64,000 nt of DNA from Pseudomonas chlororaphis (GTDB taxonomy: Bacteria > Pseudomonadota > Gammaproteobacteria > Pseudomonadales > Pseudomonadaceae). Below, piece by piece: positions 8,970 to 15,865 of the stretch (position 1 is the first letter of the stretch; each line of letters begins with the position of its first letter). The DNA lies in NCBI RefSeq assembly GCF_001921865.1, contig NZ_MSCT01000019.1, positions 186,001 through 250,000 of the forward strand. The letters are read 5' to 3'. The notes beneath the pieces were generated by a model. The model was not told where the DNA came from. It did no database searches and saw only the letters and a list, made by a program, of their open reading frames with translations. A program made the position numbers and the translations under genes.

Positions 8970-10046
8970 TCAATGCAGGCGCTTGCGGCACATCAATTGG
9001 GCCAGTTTCGCGGTATCGGGACGCTCGACTATGCCTTTCTCGGTGACGATGGCATCGATCAAGTCCGCCGGAGTGACGTCGAAGACCGGATTATAGGCCT
9101 CCACACCTGCACCTACCTGCTTGCCGCCAAACTCGAGCAGTTCCTTGCCGTCGCGCTCTTCGAGCAGGATGTCTTCGCCCCCGGCCAGGGCCATGTCGAT
9201 GGACGAGCTGGGTGCGACCACCATGAAGCGCACGCCATGATGCATGGCATTGACCGCCAACTGGTAAGTGCCGATCTTGCTCGCCACATCGCCATTGGCG
9301 GTAATGCGGTCAGCCCCGACGACCACCCAGGTCACACCCTTGGTCTTCATGATGTGCGCGGCAGCGGAATCGGCATTCAATGTCACTGGAATACCCTCGC
9401 TGGCCAGTTCCCAGGCGGTCAGCCGCGAGCCTTGCAGCCAGGGACGGGTCTCGTTGACATATACCCGCTCGACCATCCCCTCGATAAAGGCCCCGCGAAT
9501 CACCCCCAGGGCCGTGCCGAAACCACCGGTCGCCAGGGCACCGGTATTGCCGTGGGTGAGAATGGCCTGGGCGTTGCCCTGATGCCGGCGAATCAGGTCG
9601 ACGCCCAACTGCGCCATGGTCAGATTGGCTTCGCGATCGCTTTCATGAATGGCCAGGGCTTCGGCCTCCAGTGCCGCCAGCGGATCGGCGTGCTCACGCA
9701 AGCGTTCCAGACGCTCACGCATGCGGTTCAGCGCCCAGAACAGATTGACCGCGGTCGGACGCGAATCGGCGAGCAGTGCGAAATCCTCTTCCATCGCCGC
9801 CTGCCAATCGCCACCGGCGGCAAAACGCGCGCGTGCCGCCAGGACCACGGCGTAAGCGGCGCTGATGCCGATCGCCGGCGCACCACGCACGACCATTTCG
9901 CGAATGGCCTCTGCGATGCCGGCCGCGCTGGTATAGGCGATCCAGTTTTCTTCGGACGGTAAAATGCGCTGATCGAGCAGATACAGGGCGTCATCCCGCC
10001 AATCGATGGCCTTCACCTTCTCCGCAGCCAGCAGTCGATCGCGCAT
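8970..10046 (-). CDS. mtnA: S-methyl-5-thioribose-1-phosphate isomerase
   Basis: Converts methylthioribose-1-phosphate to methylthioribulose-1-phosphate in methionine salvage. The 358-residue protein has the eIF2B-like fold. Visible motifs are RGAPAIGISAAYA, the catalytic region ILTHGNTGALAT, and GADRITANGDVASKIGTYQ. It diverges from an MTA/SAH deaminase gene, with 108 bp between the starts. That pairing fits the Pseudomonas route in which MTA is first deaminated to methylthioinosine, phosphorolysed to MTR-1-P, and then passed to MtnA. The rest of the mtn pathway is not in this window. Confidence 0.95.
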   Translation of the reverse strand: MRDRLLAAEKVKAIDWRDDALYLLDQRILPSEENWIAYTSAAGIAEAIREMVVRGAPAIGISAAYAVVLAARARFAAGGDWQAAMEEDFALLADSRPTAVNLFWALNRMRERLERLREHADPLAALEAEALAIHESDREANLTMAQLGVDLIRRHQGNAQAILTHGNTGALATGGFGTALGVIRGAFIEGMVERVYVNETRPWLQGSRLTAWELASEGIPVTLNADSAAAHIMKTKGVTWVVVGADRITANGDVASKIGTYQLAVNAMHHGVRFMVVAPSSSIDMALAGGEDILLEERDGKELLEFGGKQVGAGVEAYNPVFDVTPADLIDAIVTEKGIVERPDTAKLAQLMCRKRLH

Positions 10047-10154
10047 CCCTCACCCCGCACTCATGAACAAAAGCCGCCGATTATAGCGATCCCCCGGCGA
10101 AGGCGCTCGGGTATACTTCGCCATCCTCCACAAACGCCCTGGAACCGATCTTCG

Positions 10155-11486
10155 ATGCCGAACCCTGTCGTGGCCCTCGACTTACTCCTGCTGCCGAGCT
10201 GGCTGGTGCCTGTGGAACCAGCCGGCGTGGTGCTCAGAGAGCATGGCCTGGGCATCCGCGACGGACGCATCGCCTTCATCGGCCCGCGCGCCGACGCCTT
10301 GAAGCTACAGGTCGCCGAGGTCCGCGAATTGCCCGGCATGCTGCTCAGCCCCGGGCTGATCAACGCCCACGGCCATGCGGCGATGACCCTGTTCCGCGGC
10401 CTGGCCGACGACCTGCCGCTGATGACCTGGCTGGAAAAGCATATCTGGCCCGCCGAAGCCAAATGGGTCGATGAAGCCTTCGTCCGCGATGGTACCGACC
10501 TGGCGATCGCCGAACAGCTCAAAGGCGGCATCACCTGCTTCTCCGACATGTACTTCTTCCCGAAGGTTGCCAGCGAGCGGGTGCACAACAGCGGCATTCG
10601 GGCACAGATCGCCATTCCGATCCTCGACTTTCCGATTCCGGGCGCCAGCAATGCCGACGAAGCCATCCGCCAGGGCGTAGAGCTGTTCGGCGACCTCAAG
10701 CACCATCCGCGCATCAAGATCACTTTCGGCCCCCACGCGCCCTACACGGTCAGCGACGAAAACCTGGAGAAAGTCCGGGTAATCGCCGAAGAGCTCGATG
10801 CCTCGATCCATATGCATGTCCATGAAACCGCCTTCGAGGTGCAACAGGCCGAAGCCCGACACGGCGAACGCCCCCTGGCCCGCCTGGCGCGATTGGGCCT
10901 GCTCGGACCGCGCTTCCAGGCCGTACACATGACCCAAATCAGCGATGATGACCTGGCTTTGCTGGTAGAAACCAACAGCAGCGTCATTCATTGCCCGGAG
11001 TCGAACCTGAAACTGGCCAGTGGCTTCTGCCCGGTGGAACGGCTGTGGCAGGCCGGCGTCAATGTTGCGGTGGGGACCGACGGGGCCGCCAGCAACAACG
11101 ACTTGGACCTGCTCGGCGAAACCCGCACCGCCGCCCTGCTGGCCAAGGCCGTGGCAGGCTCGGCCACCGCGCTGAACGCCCACCAGGCGCTGCGCATGGC
11201 CACGCTCAATGGCGCGCGGGCCCTGGGCCTGGACAGCGAGATCGGCTCGCTGGAGCTGGGCAAGGCCGCGGACCTGGTGGCCTTCGACCTTTCCGGCCTG
11301 GCGCAGCAACCGATCTACGATCCGGTTTCGCAGCTTATATATGCCACCGGCCGCGATTGCGTGAAACACCTTTGGGTCGCCGGCAAGCAATTGCTCGACG
11401 ACCGGCGCCTGACGCGCCAGGACGAACAACAGTTGCACGCCACGGCGACAGCCTGGGGCCAGCGCATCAGTGGCCATCACGAATAG
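10155..11486 (+). CDS. mtaD: 5-methylthioadenosine / S-adenosylhomocysteine deaminase (TRZ/ATZ amidohydrolase)
   Basis: A 443-residue metal-dependent amidohydrolase. The ligand set is visible: HGH in LINAHGHAAMTLFRG, HMHVHETAFE, HCPESNLKLASG and the aspartate in VAVGTDGAASNN. The family deaminates methylthioadenosine or S-adenosylhomocysteine to the inosine derivative. A Pseudomonas aeruginosa homologue in the same neighbourhood is known as a methylthioadenosine deaminase; that the substrate is the same here is an inference supported by the divergent mtnA gene. It is followed by ubiG after 63 bp. Generic annotation as an ATZ/TRZ family hydrolase would also be correct. Confidence 0.88.
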   Translation: MPNPVVALDLLLLPSWLVPVEPAGVVLREHGLGIRDGRIAFIGPRADALKLQVAEVRELPGMLLSPGLINAHGHAAMTLFRGLADDLPLMTWLEKHIWPAEAKWVDEAFVRDGTDLAIAEQLKGGITCFSDMYFFPKVASERVHNSGIRAQIAIPILDFPIPGASNADEAIRQGVELFGDLKHHPRIKITFGPHAPYTVSDENLEKVRVIAEELDASIHMHVHETAFEVQQAEARHGERPLARLARLGLLGPRFQAVHMTQISDDDLALLVETNSSVIHCPESNLKLASGFCPVERLWQAGVNVAVGTDGAASNNDLDLLGETRTAALLAKAVAGSATALNAHQALRMATLNGARALGLDSEIGSLELGKAADLVAFDLSGLAQQPIYDPVSQLIYATGRDCVKHLWVAGKQLLDDRRLTRQDEQQLHATATAWGQRISGHHE

Positions 11487-11549
11487 CAGGAACCCTCGGG
11501 CCCCGGCCCGAGACCGACAGCAAAATCTTTCAGATTCAGAGGATCAGCC

Positions 11550-12248
11550 ATGAGTAACGTCGACCACGCCGAAATCGCCAAATTCGAAGCCCTCGCCCAT
11601 CGCTGGTGGGACCGCGAAAGCGAGTTCAAACCGTTGCACGACATCAATCCGCTGCGGGTCAACTGGATTGACGAACGCGTCAACCTGGCCGGCAAGAAAG
11701 TCCTCGACGTCGGTTGCGGCGGCGGCATCCTCAGCGAAGCCATGGCGCAACGTGGCGCCACGGTTACCGGTATCGACATGGGCGAGGCGCCGCTGGCGGT
11801 GGCTCAGTTGCATCAGCTGGAGTCCGGGGTCAACGTCGAGTACCGGCAGATCACCGCCGAAGCCCTGGCCGAAGAAATGCCCGAGCAATTCGACGTGGTC
11901 ACCTGCCTGGAAATGCTCGAGCACGTACCGGACCCGTCTTCGGTGATCCGCGCCTGCTTCCGCATGGTCAAGCCCGGTGGCCAGGTGTTCTTCTCCACCA
12001 TCAACCGCAACCCGAAGGCTTATCTGTTCGCCATCATCGGCGCCGAATACATCATGAAGCTGCTGCCGCGCGGCACCCATGATTTCAAGAAATTCATCCG
12101 CCCTTCCGAACTGGGAGCCTGGAGCCGCTCAGCCGGCCTGACCGTCAAGGACATCATCGGCCTGACCTACAACCCGCTGACCAAGCACTACAAGCTGGCC
12201 GCCGACGTCGACGTCAACTACATGATCCAGACCCTGCGAGAGGAATAA
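11550..12248 (+). CDS. ubiG: Ubiquinone biosynthesis O-methyltransferase
   Basis: A class I SAM methyltransferase of 232 residues that carries out both O-methylation steps of ubiquinone synthesis. The SAM-binding motif VLDVGCGGGILSEAM begins at about residue 51, and the N-terminal HRWWDRESEFKPLHDINPLR is characteristic of UbiG. The C-terminal part includes RGTHDFKKFI and LTYNPL. The mupP gene starts 4 bp after its stop, so the two are cotranscribed. The ATG at 11550 has a modest GGATC-type leader. Confidence 0.95.
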   Translation: MSNVDHAEIAKFEALAHRWWDRESEFKPLHDINPLRVNWIDERVNLAGKKVLDVGCGGGILSEAMAQRGATVTGIDMGEAPLAVAQLHQLESGVNVEYRQITAEALAEEMPEQFDVVTCLEMLEHVPDPSSVIRACFRMVKPGGQVFFSTINRNPKAYLFAIIGAEYIMKLLPRGTHDFKKFIRPSELGAWSRSAGLTVKDIIGLTYNPLTKHYKLAADVDVNYMIQTLREE

Positions 12249-12252
12249 ACCC

Positions 12253-12924
12253 ATGCGTATCAGAGCAGTTCTCTTCGACATGGACGGCACCCTGCTCGAC
12301 ACCGCGCCGGACTTCATCGCCATCTGCCAGGCCATGCGTGCCGATCGCGGCCTCGCGCCGATCGTCGACAAGCATATCCGTGACGAAATCTCCGGCGGCG
12401 CCCGGGCGATGGTGGCGGTTACCTTCTCGATGGACCCCGAATCCCCGGGCTTCGAAGAGCTGCGCCAGGAATTCCTGGAGCGCTACCTCCAGCATTGCGC
12501 CGTGCACAGCAAGCTGTTCGATGGCATGGCCGAGTTGCTGGCCGATATCGAGAAGGCCAACCTGATCTGGGGCGTGGTCACCAACAAGCCGGTGCGTTTT
12601 GCCGAGCCGATCATGCAGCAGCTGGGCCTGGCCGAACGCTCCGCCCTGCTGATCTGCCCGGACCATGTGAAGAACAGCAAACCCGATCCGGAGCCGTTGA
12701 TCCTGGCGTGCAAGATGCTCGACCTCGATCCGGCCAGCGTGCTGTTCGTCGGCGACGACCTGCGCGACATCGAATCGGGGCGCGATGCCGGCACCAAGAC
12801 CGCGGCCGTGACCTACGGCTATATCCACCCGGATGACAACCCCAAGCACTGGGGCGCCGACGTGGTGGTCGACCACCCGCTGGAACTGCGCCAGGTCCTG
12901 GATCATGCGCTGTGCGGCTGCTGA
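12253..12924 (+). CDS. mupP: HAD phosphatase, probably N-acetylmuramic acid 6-phosphate phosphatase
   Basis: A 223-residue HAD-superfamily hydrolase. Motif I is DMDGTLLD at residues 9-16 (nucleophile and acid-base Asp), motif II is VVTNKP, the motif III lysine is in KNSKPDPEPL, and motif IV is FVGDDLRDIESG. It is often labelled phosphoglycolate phosphatase (Gph). The homologue in the ubiG-yciK context of Pseudomonas was shown to be MupP, which dephosphorylates MurNAc-6-P in the anhydro-sugar recycling route that bypasses de novo UDP-MurNAc synthesis. The function here rests on that context as well as on family. Confidence 0.85.
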   Translation: MRIRAVLFDMDGTLLDTAPDFIAICQAMRADRGLAPIVDKHIRDEISGGARAMVAVTFSMDPESPGFEELRQEFLERYLQHCAVHSKLFDGMAELLADIEKANLIWGVVTNKPVRFAEPIMQQLGLAERSALLICPDHVKNSKPDPEPLILACKMLDLDPASVLFVGDDLRDIESGRDAGTKTAAVTYGYIHPDDNPKHWGADVVVDHPLELRQVLDHALCGC

Positions 12925-12962
12925 TCCGCCCAGGCTTTCGCTTCTGATTTCCCGAGGTTTCT

Positions 12963-13703
12963 ATGTTTGATTATTCCGCCCGCCCCGAACTGCTCAAGGA
13001 CCGGATCATCCTGGTCACCGGCGCCGGACGCGGCATCGGGGCTGCCGCCGCCAAGACCTACGCCGCCCATGGCGCCACCGTATTGCTGCTGGGCAAGACC
13101 GAAGCCAACCTGACTCAGGTCTACGACGAGATCGAAGCCGCCGGCCATCCCCAGCCCGTGGTAATTCCGTTCAACCTCGAAACCGCCCTGCCGCACCAGT
13201 ACGACGAATTGGCGGCGATGGTCGAGGCCGAGTTCGGCCATCTCGACGGCCTGCTGCACAACGCCTCGATCATCGGGCCGCGCACGCCGCTGGAACAGCT
13301 GTCGGGCGAGAACTTCATGCGGGTGATGCAAATCAACGTCAACGCTACGTTCATGTTGACCAGTACCCTGCTGCCGCTGCTCAAGCTGTCCCCGGATGCC
13401 TCGGTGGTGTTCACCTCCAGTAGCGTTGGCCGCAAGGGTCGTGCCTATTGGGGAGCCTACGGCGTCTCGAAGTTCGCCACCGAAGGCCTGATGCAAACCC
13501 TGGCCGACGAAGTCGACGGCGTGGCGCCAGTGCGCGCCAACAGCATCAACCCGGGCGCCACCCGCACCAGCATGCGCGCCCAGGCCTATCCGGGGGAAAA
13601 CCCGAGCAACAACCCAATCCCCGAGGACATCATGCCGGTCTATCTCTACCTCATGGGCCCGGACAGCACCGGGATCAACGGCCAGGCCTTCGACGCCCAG
13701 TAA
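12963..13703 (+). CDS. yciK: SDR family oxidoreductase YciK
   Basis: A 246-residue short-chain dehydrogenase. It has the cofactor motif TGAGRGIG at about residues 20-27, NNAG-type HNASIIG, catalytic Ser in FTSSSVGRKG, and the YxxxK pair in AYGVSKFATEG. The YciK subfamily is conserved in gammaproteobacteria but its substrate is not settled. It is the third gene of the ubiG-mupP-yciK run, starting 38 bp after mupP. Confidence 0.9.
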   Translation: MFDYSARPELLKDRIILVTGAGRGIGAAAAKTYAAHGATVLLLGKTEANLTQVYDEIEAAGHPQPVVIPFNLETALPHQYDELAAMVEAEFGHLDGLLHNASIIGPRTPLEQLSGENFMRVMQINVNATFMLTSTLLPLLKLSPDASVVFTSSSVGRKGRAYWGAYGVSKFATEGLMQTLADEVDGVAPVRANSINPGATRTSMRAQAYPGENPSNNPIPEDIMPVYLYLMGPDSTGINGQAFDAQ

Positions 13704-14069
13704 TGCCTTTCCCCGGCCGCGGCGGAATCCCGTCGCGGCACCTCTTTCCGGCCGACTTGCGCCGCGTCACTGCCAGACAAATACCGCCCTGCGACTTCAC
13801 TGCGCCCGGTCACGTCAGTCAACCCCATGAATTAAAAAGCATTTTGTCCAAATGAACAAAATGGCACGACTTTCGCTCTAATTTCCCTCAGATACGCAGC
13901 GTACTGACGAAACTCAGCGGCGATTGAGTCGGGGCTTATAACGGCCCCCAAAGCGGATTAGACTGTTGGTTCTCGTCCTATGGGACTGATGGAACAGTAC
14001 GACGTGCAGCCCCAAGCCGCCCTCACCCAGCCAGTCACACTGCATTACGTGCCCAGGGGCTCACGCCAT
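13704..14069. other. Intergenic region upstream of the diguanylate cyclase (366 bp)
   Basis: Holds the end of the yciK transcript and the promoter of the cyclase gene. It contains an 8-bp perfect inverted repeat (13840-13863) and an AT-richer segment around TTATAAC near 13936. I see no convincing small gene. An in-frame extension of the cyclase to ATG 13980 exists but looks unlike the conserved protein start. Confidence 0.55.
13840..13863. promoter_or_regulatory. Inverted repeat CATTTTGT-N8-ACAAAATG
   Basis: Perfect 8-bp arms separated by 8 bp, about 210 bp upstream of the cyclase ATG. Size and symmetry suit a dimeric repressor site. No T-tract supports a terminator for yciK. Confidence 0.45.
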
Positions 14070-14996
14070 ATGAAAACACCGACCCAGACCAACGCAATTG
14101 ACTTCGACAGCGCCAAATTGCAACGCCTGGGCTTTGGCCAGCAATCGCCGCTCCTGCAGCGCCCGGTGAGCCTCGCCCAACTGCGCCAGCAATTGAGCCT
14201 GCAATTGCAGACCAGCCTGGAGCCGCAACGCATACTCGGCCTGTTCTACCGCGCAACCCAACGCCTTGTTCCCCTCGATGCCCTGGTTTACCAGCACAAG
14301 CCCAGCGACCTGCGCCTGGAGTTCGGCCAACGCGGCCACCACTCCGTCAGCTACAGCCTGAGCCACGAAGGCGAACCCATGGGCGAATTGGTGTTTCGTC
14401 GCAACCAGCGCTTCAGCGACCAGGAACAGAGCCATCTGGAGTCGCTGTTGTCTGCCCTGCTGTATCCGATGCGCAATGCCCTGCTCTATCGGGCCGCCAC
14501 CCGCAGCGCCCTGCGCGACCCCTTGACCGACACCGGCAACCGGATCGCCATGGATCAGACGCTGCAACGGGAAATTGACATGGCCCGTCGCCACCTGCAC
14601 CCGCTGTCACTGCTGATGCTGGATATCGACCACTTCAAGAGAATCAACGACAGCCACGGTCACAGCGCCGGCGACCAAGTGCTCAAGGCCGTTGCCGCAG
14701 CGATCAAGGCGCAGTTGCGCAATGTCGACATGGTGTTTCGTTTTGGCGGCGAGGAGTTCCTGATCCTGCTGTCCAACACCGGCCGCGATGCCGCGGCCAT
14801 GGTGGGAGAACGGCTGCGCCAAGCCACGCAGGCCAAGGAGTATTGGGCGGATGACACCTTGATTGAACTGACGGTCAGCCTGGGTTGTTCGACCCTGCTG
14901 CCGGGGGAGTCGGCCGAGAGCCTGTTACGCCGCGCGGACAGCGCGCTGTATGTGGCCAAGCGTGAAGGCCGGAACCGCCTGGCGATGGCTGGCTGA
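14070..14996 (+). CDS. GGDEF diguanylate cyclase
   Basis: A 308-residue cytoplasmic protein predicted to make cyclic di-GMP. No membrane segment is seen. The N-terminal 130 residues look like a GAF-type sensory region without recognised ligand residues. The GGDEF domain has DPLTDTGNR, and the active-site loop is GGEEF at about residues 226-230, an accepted active variant. RNVD lies exactly five residues upstream and forms the product-inhibition I-site. I chose ATG 14070 (MKTPTQTNAIDFDS). The frame is open to ATG 13980, adding 30 residues, so the start is not certain. Confidence 0.9.
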   Translation: MKTPTQTNAIDFDSAKLQRLGFGQQSPLLQRPVSLAQLRQQLSLQLQTSLEPQRILGLFYRATQRLVPLDALVYQHKPSDLRLEFGQRGHHSVSYSLSHEGEPMGELVFRRNQRFSDQEQSHLESLLSALLYPMRNALLYRAATRSALRDPLTDTGNRIAMDQTLQREIDMARRHLHPLSLLMLDIDHFKRINDSHGHSAGDQVLKAVAAAIKAQLRNVDMVFRFGGEEFLILLSNTGRDAAAMVGERLRQATQAKEYWADDTLIELTVSLGCSTLLPGESAESLLRRADSALYVAKREGRNRLAMAG

Positions 14997-15034
14997 GCGA
15001 GTTGCCCTGAAGCGGCCTGCGTCTCAGGCACTCC

Positions 15035-15820
15035 TCAACCTTCGGCCAGCGCCAACCGCTCACGCGCAACCACTGCCTTTTCCTGCTGCATGCAACGCTC
15101 CAGGAACAGGTACATGTAGTCATAACTCTTGCAGATCGCCTGACGCAGCTCGCCCTGCAACGTTTTGCTCGGGTTGATTCCAGCCAGGGTACAGATGATT
15201 TCCAGCGCCTCCCAAGGGTGTGCGTCGTCGTACTGGGCATGCATTTTCAGCCACTTCATCGCCCGCTTGCGCTCTTCTTCGGGAAAGGCCGCGGCATACA
15301 CACCAGTGGAACAGACCTGCGCCGACCACTCGCCCGTCGCGCCCTCGATCGCATAGTTGGTCGCGGCGATCGCCACGATCAGCGCATCGGCGGAACTGGT
15401 ATGCCAGCACCAATGACTCAAGGCATGCAACTCCGGCGGGACCTGCTGCGCTTGCAGGTCCTCCAGGCTCACGCCATGGGCGCGGCTCCAGTTCACCCAG
15501 TAATCGGCATGGTTGAGCTCAACCCGGATATTGCGCATCAACCAGCGTCGCGCCATGTCTTCGCCGGGATGCCGGGCAAAGCGGGTCTTGGTCAGGTTCT
15601 GCGCCATGTACAGGGCGAACTGCTCGACCACCGGCCAACCGCCAATCAGGTACAGGCGCATGGTCTTGTTGCTGAGTTTGTTATCACGCATGCGCTGATA
15701 CAGTTCGTGATCGACCACACGGCGCTTGCTCTCGCTGCAATCCTGGATCAGTTGCTGGGCCCAGGCGGGATAACTGGCGGCGTCCATGAGCGGGCCAGTT
15801 CTGTTGAATACGTCGATCAC
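15035..15820 (-). CDS. Haem-oxygenase-fold (TenA/PqqC-like) protein
   Basis: A 261-residue, helix-rich protein resembling the TenA/PqqC/iron-dependent haem-oxygenase-like superfamily. Candidate metal ligands are spread as expected: EQFALYMAQNL, NIRVELNHADYWVNW, and HAQYDDAHPWEALEI with the Glu/His/Asp pattern of di-iron or PqqC-like members. No signal peptide is present. It was often labelled a TenA family transcriptional regulator, but no DNA-binding domain is visible. Its stop lies 38 bp from the convergent diguanylate cyclase, and it starts 45 bp after the stop of the upstream GGDEF-EAL gene on the same strand, so the two may be cotranscribed. The substrate is unknown. Confidence 0.75.
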   Translation of the reverse strand: MIDVFNRTGPLMDAASYPAWAQQLIQDCSESKRRVVDHELYQRMRDNKLSNKTMRLYLIGGWPVVEQFALYMAQNLTKTRFARHPGEDMARRWLMRNIRVELNHADYWVNWSRAHGVSLEDLQAQQVPPELHALSHWCWHTSSADALIVAIAATNYAIEGATGEWSAQVCSTGVYAAAFPEEERKRAMKWLKMHAQYDDAHPWEALEIICTLAGINPSKTLQGELRQAICKSYDYMYLFLERCMQQEKAVVARERLALAEG

Positions 15821-15865
15821 TGTCGGGGCTCCTTTTGAGGGTGATGGTACGGATCAGCGAGAGAT

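Noticed and set aside
15035..15820. PqqC or TenA thiaminase as a firm product name
   Set aside because: Only the fold is supported; no pqq or thiamine gene is nearby and key substrate residues cannot be judged by eye.
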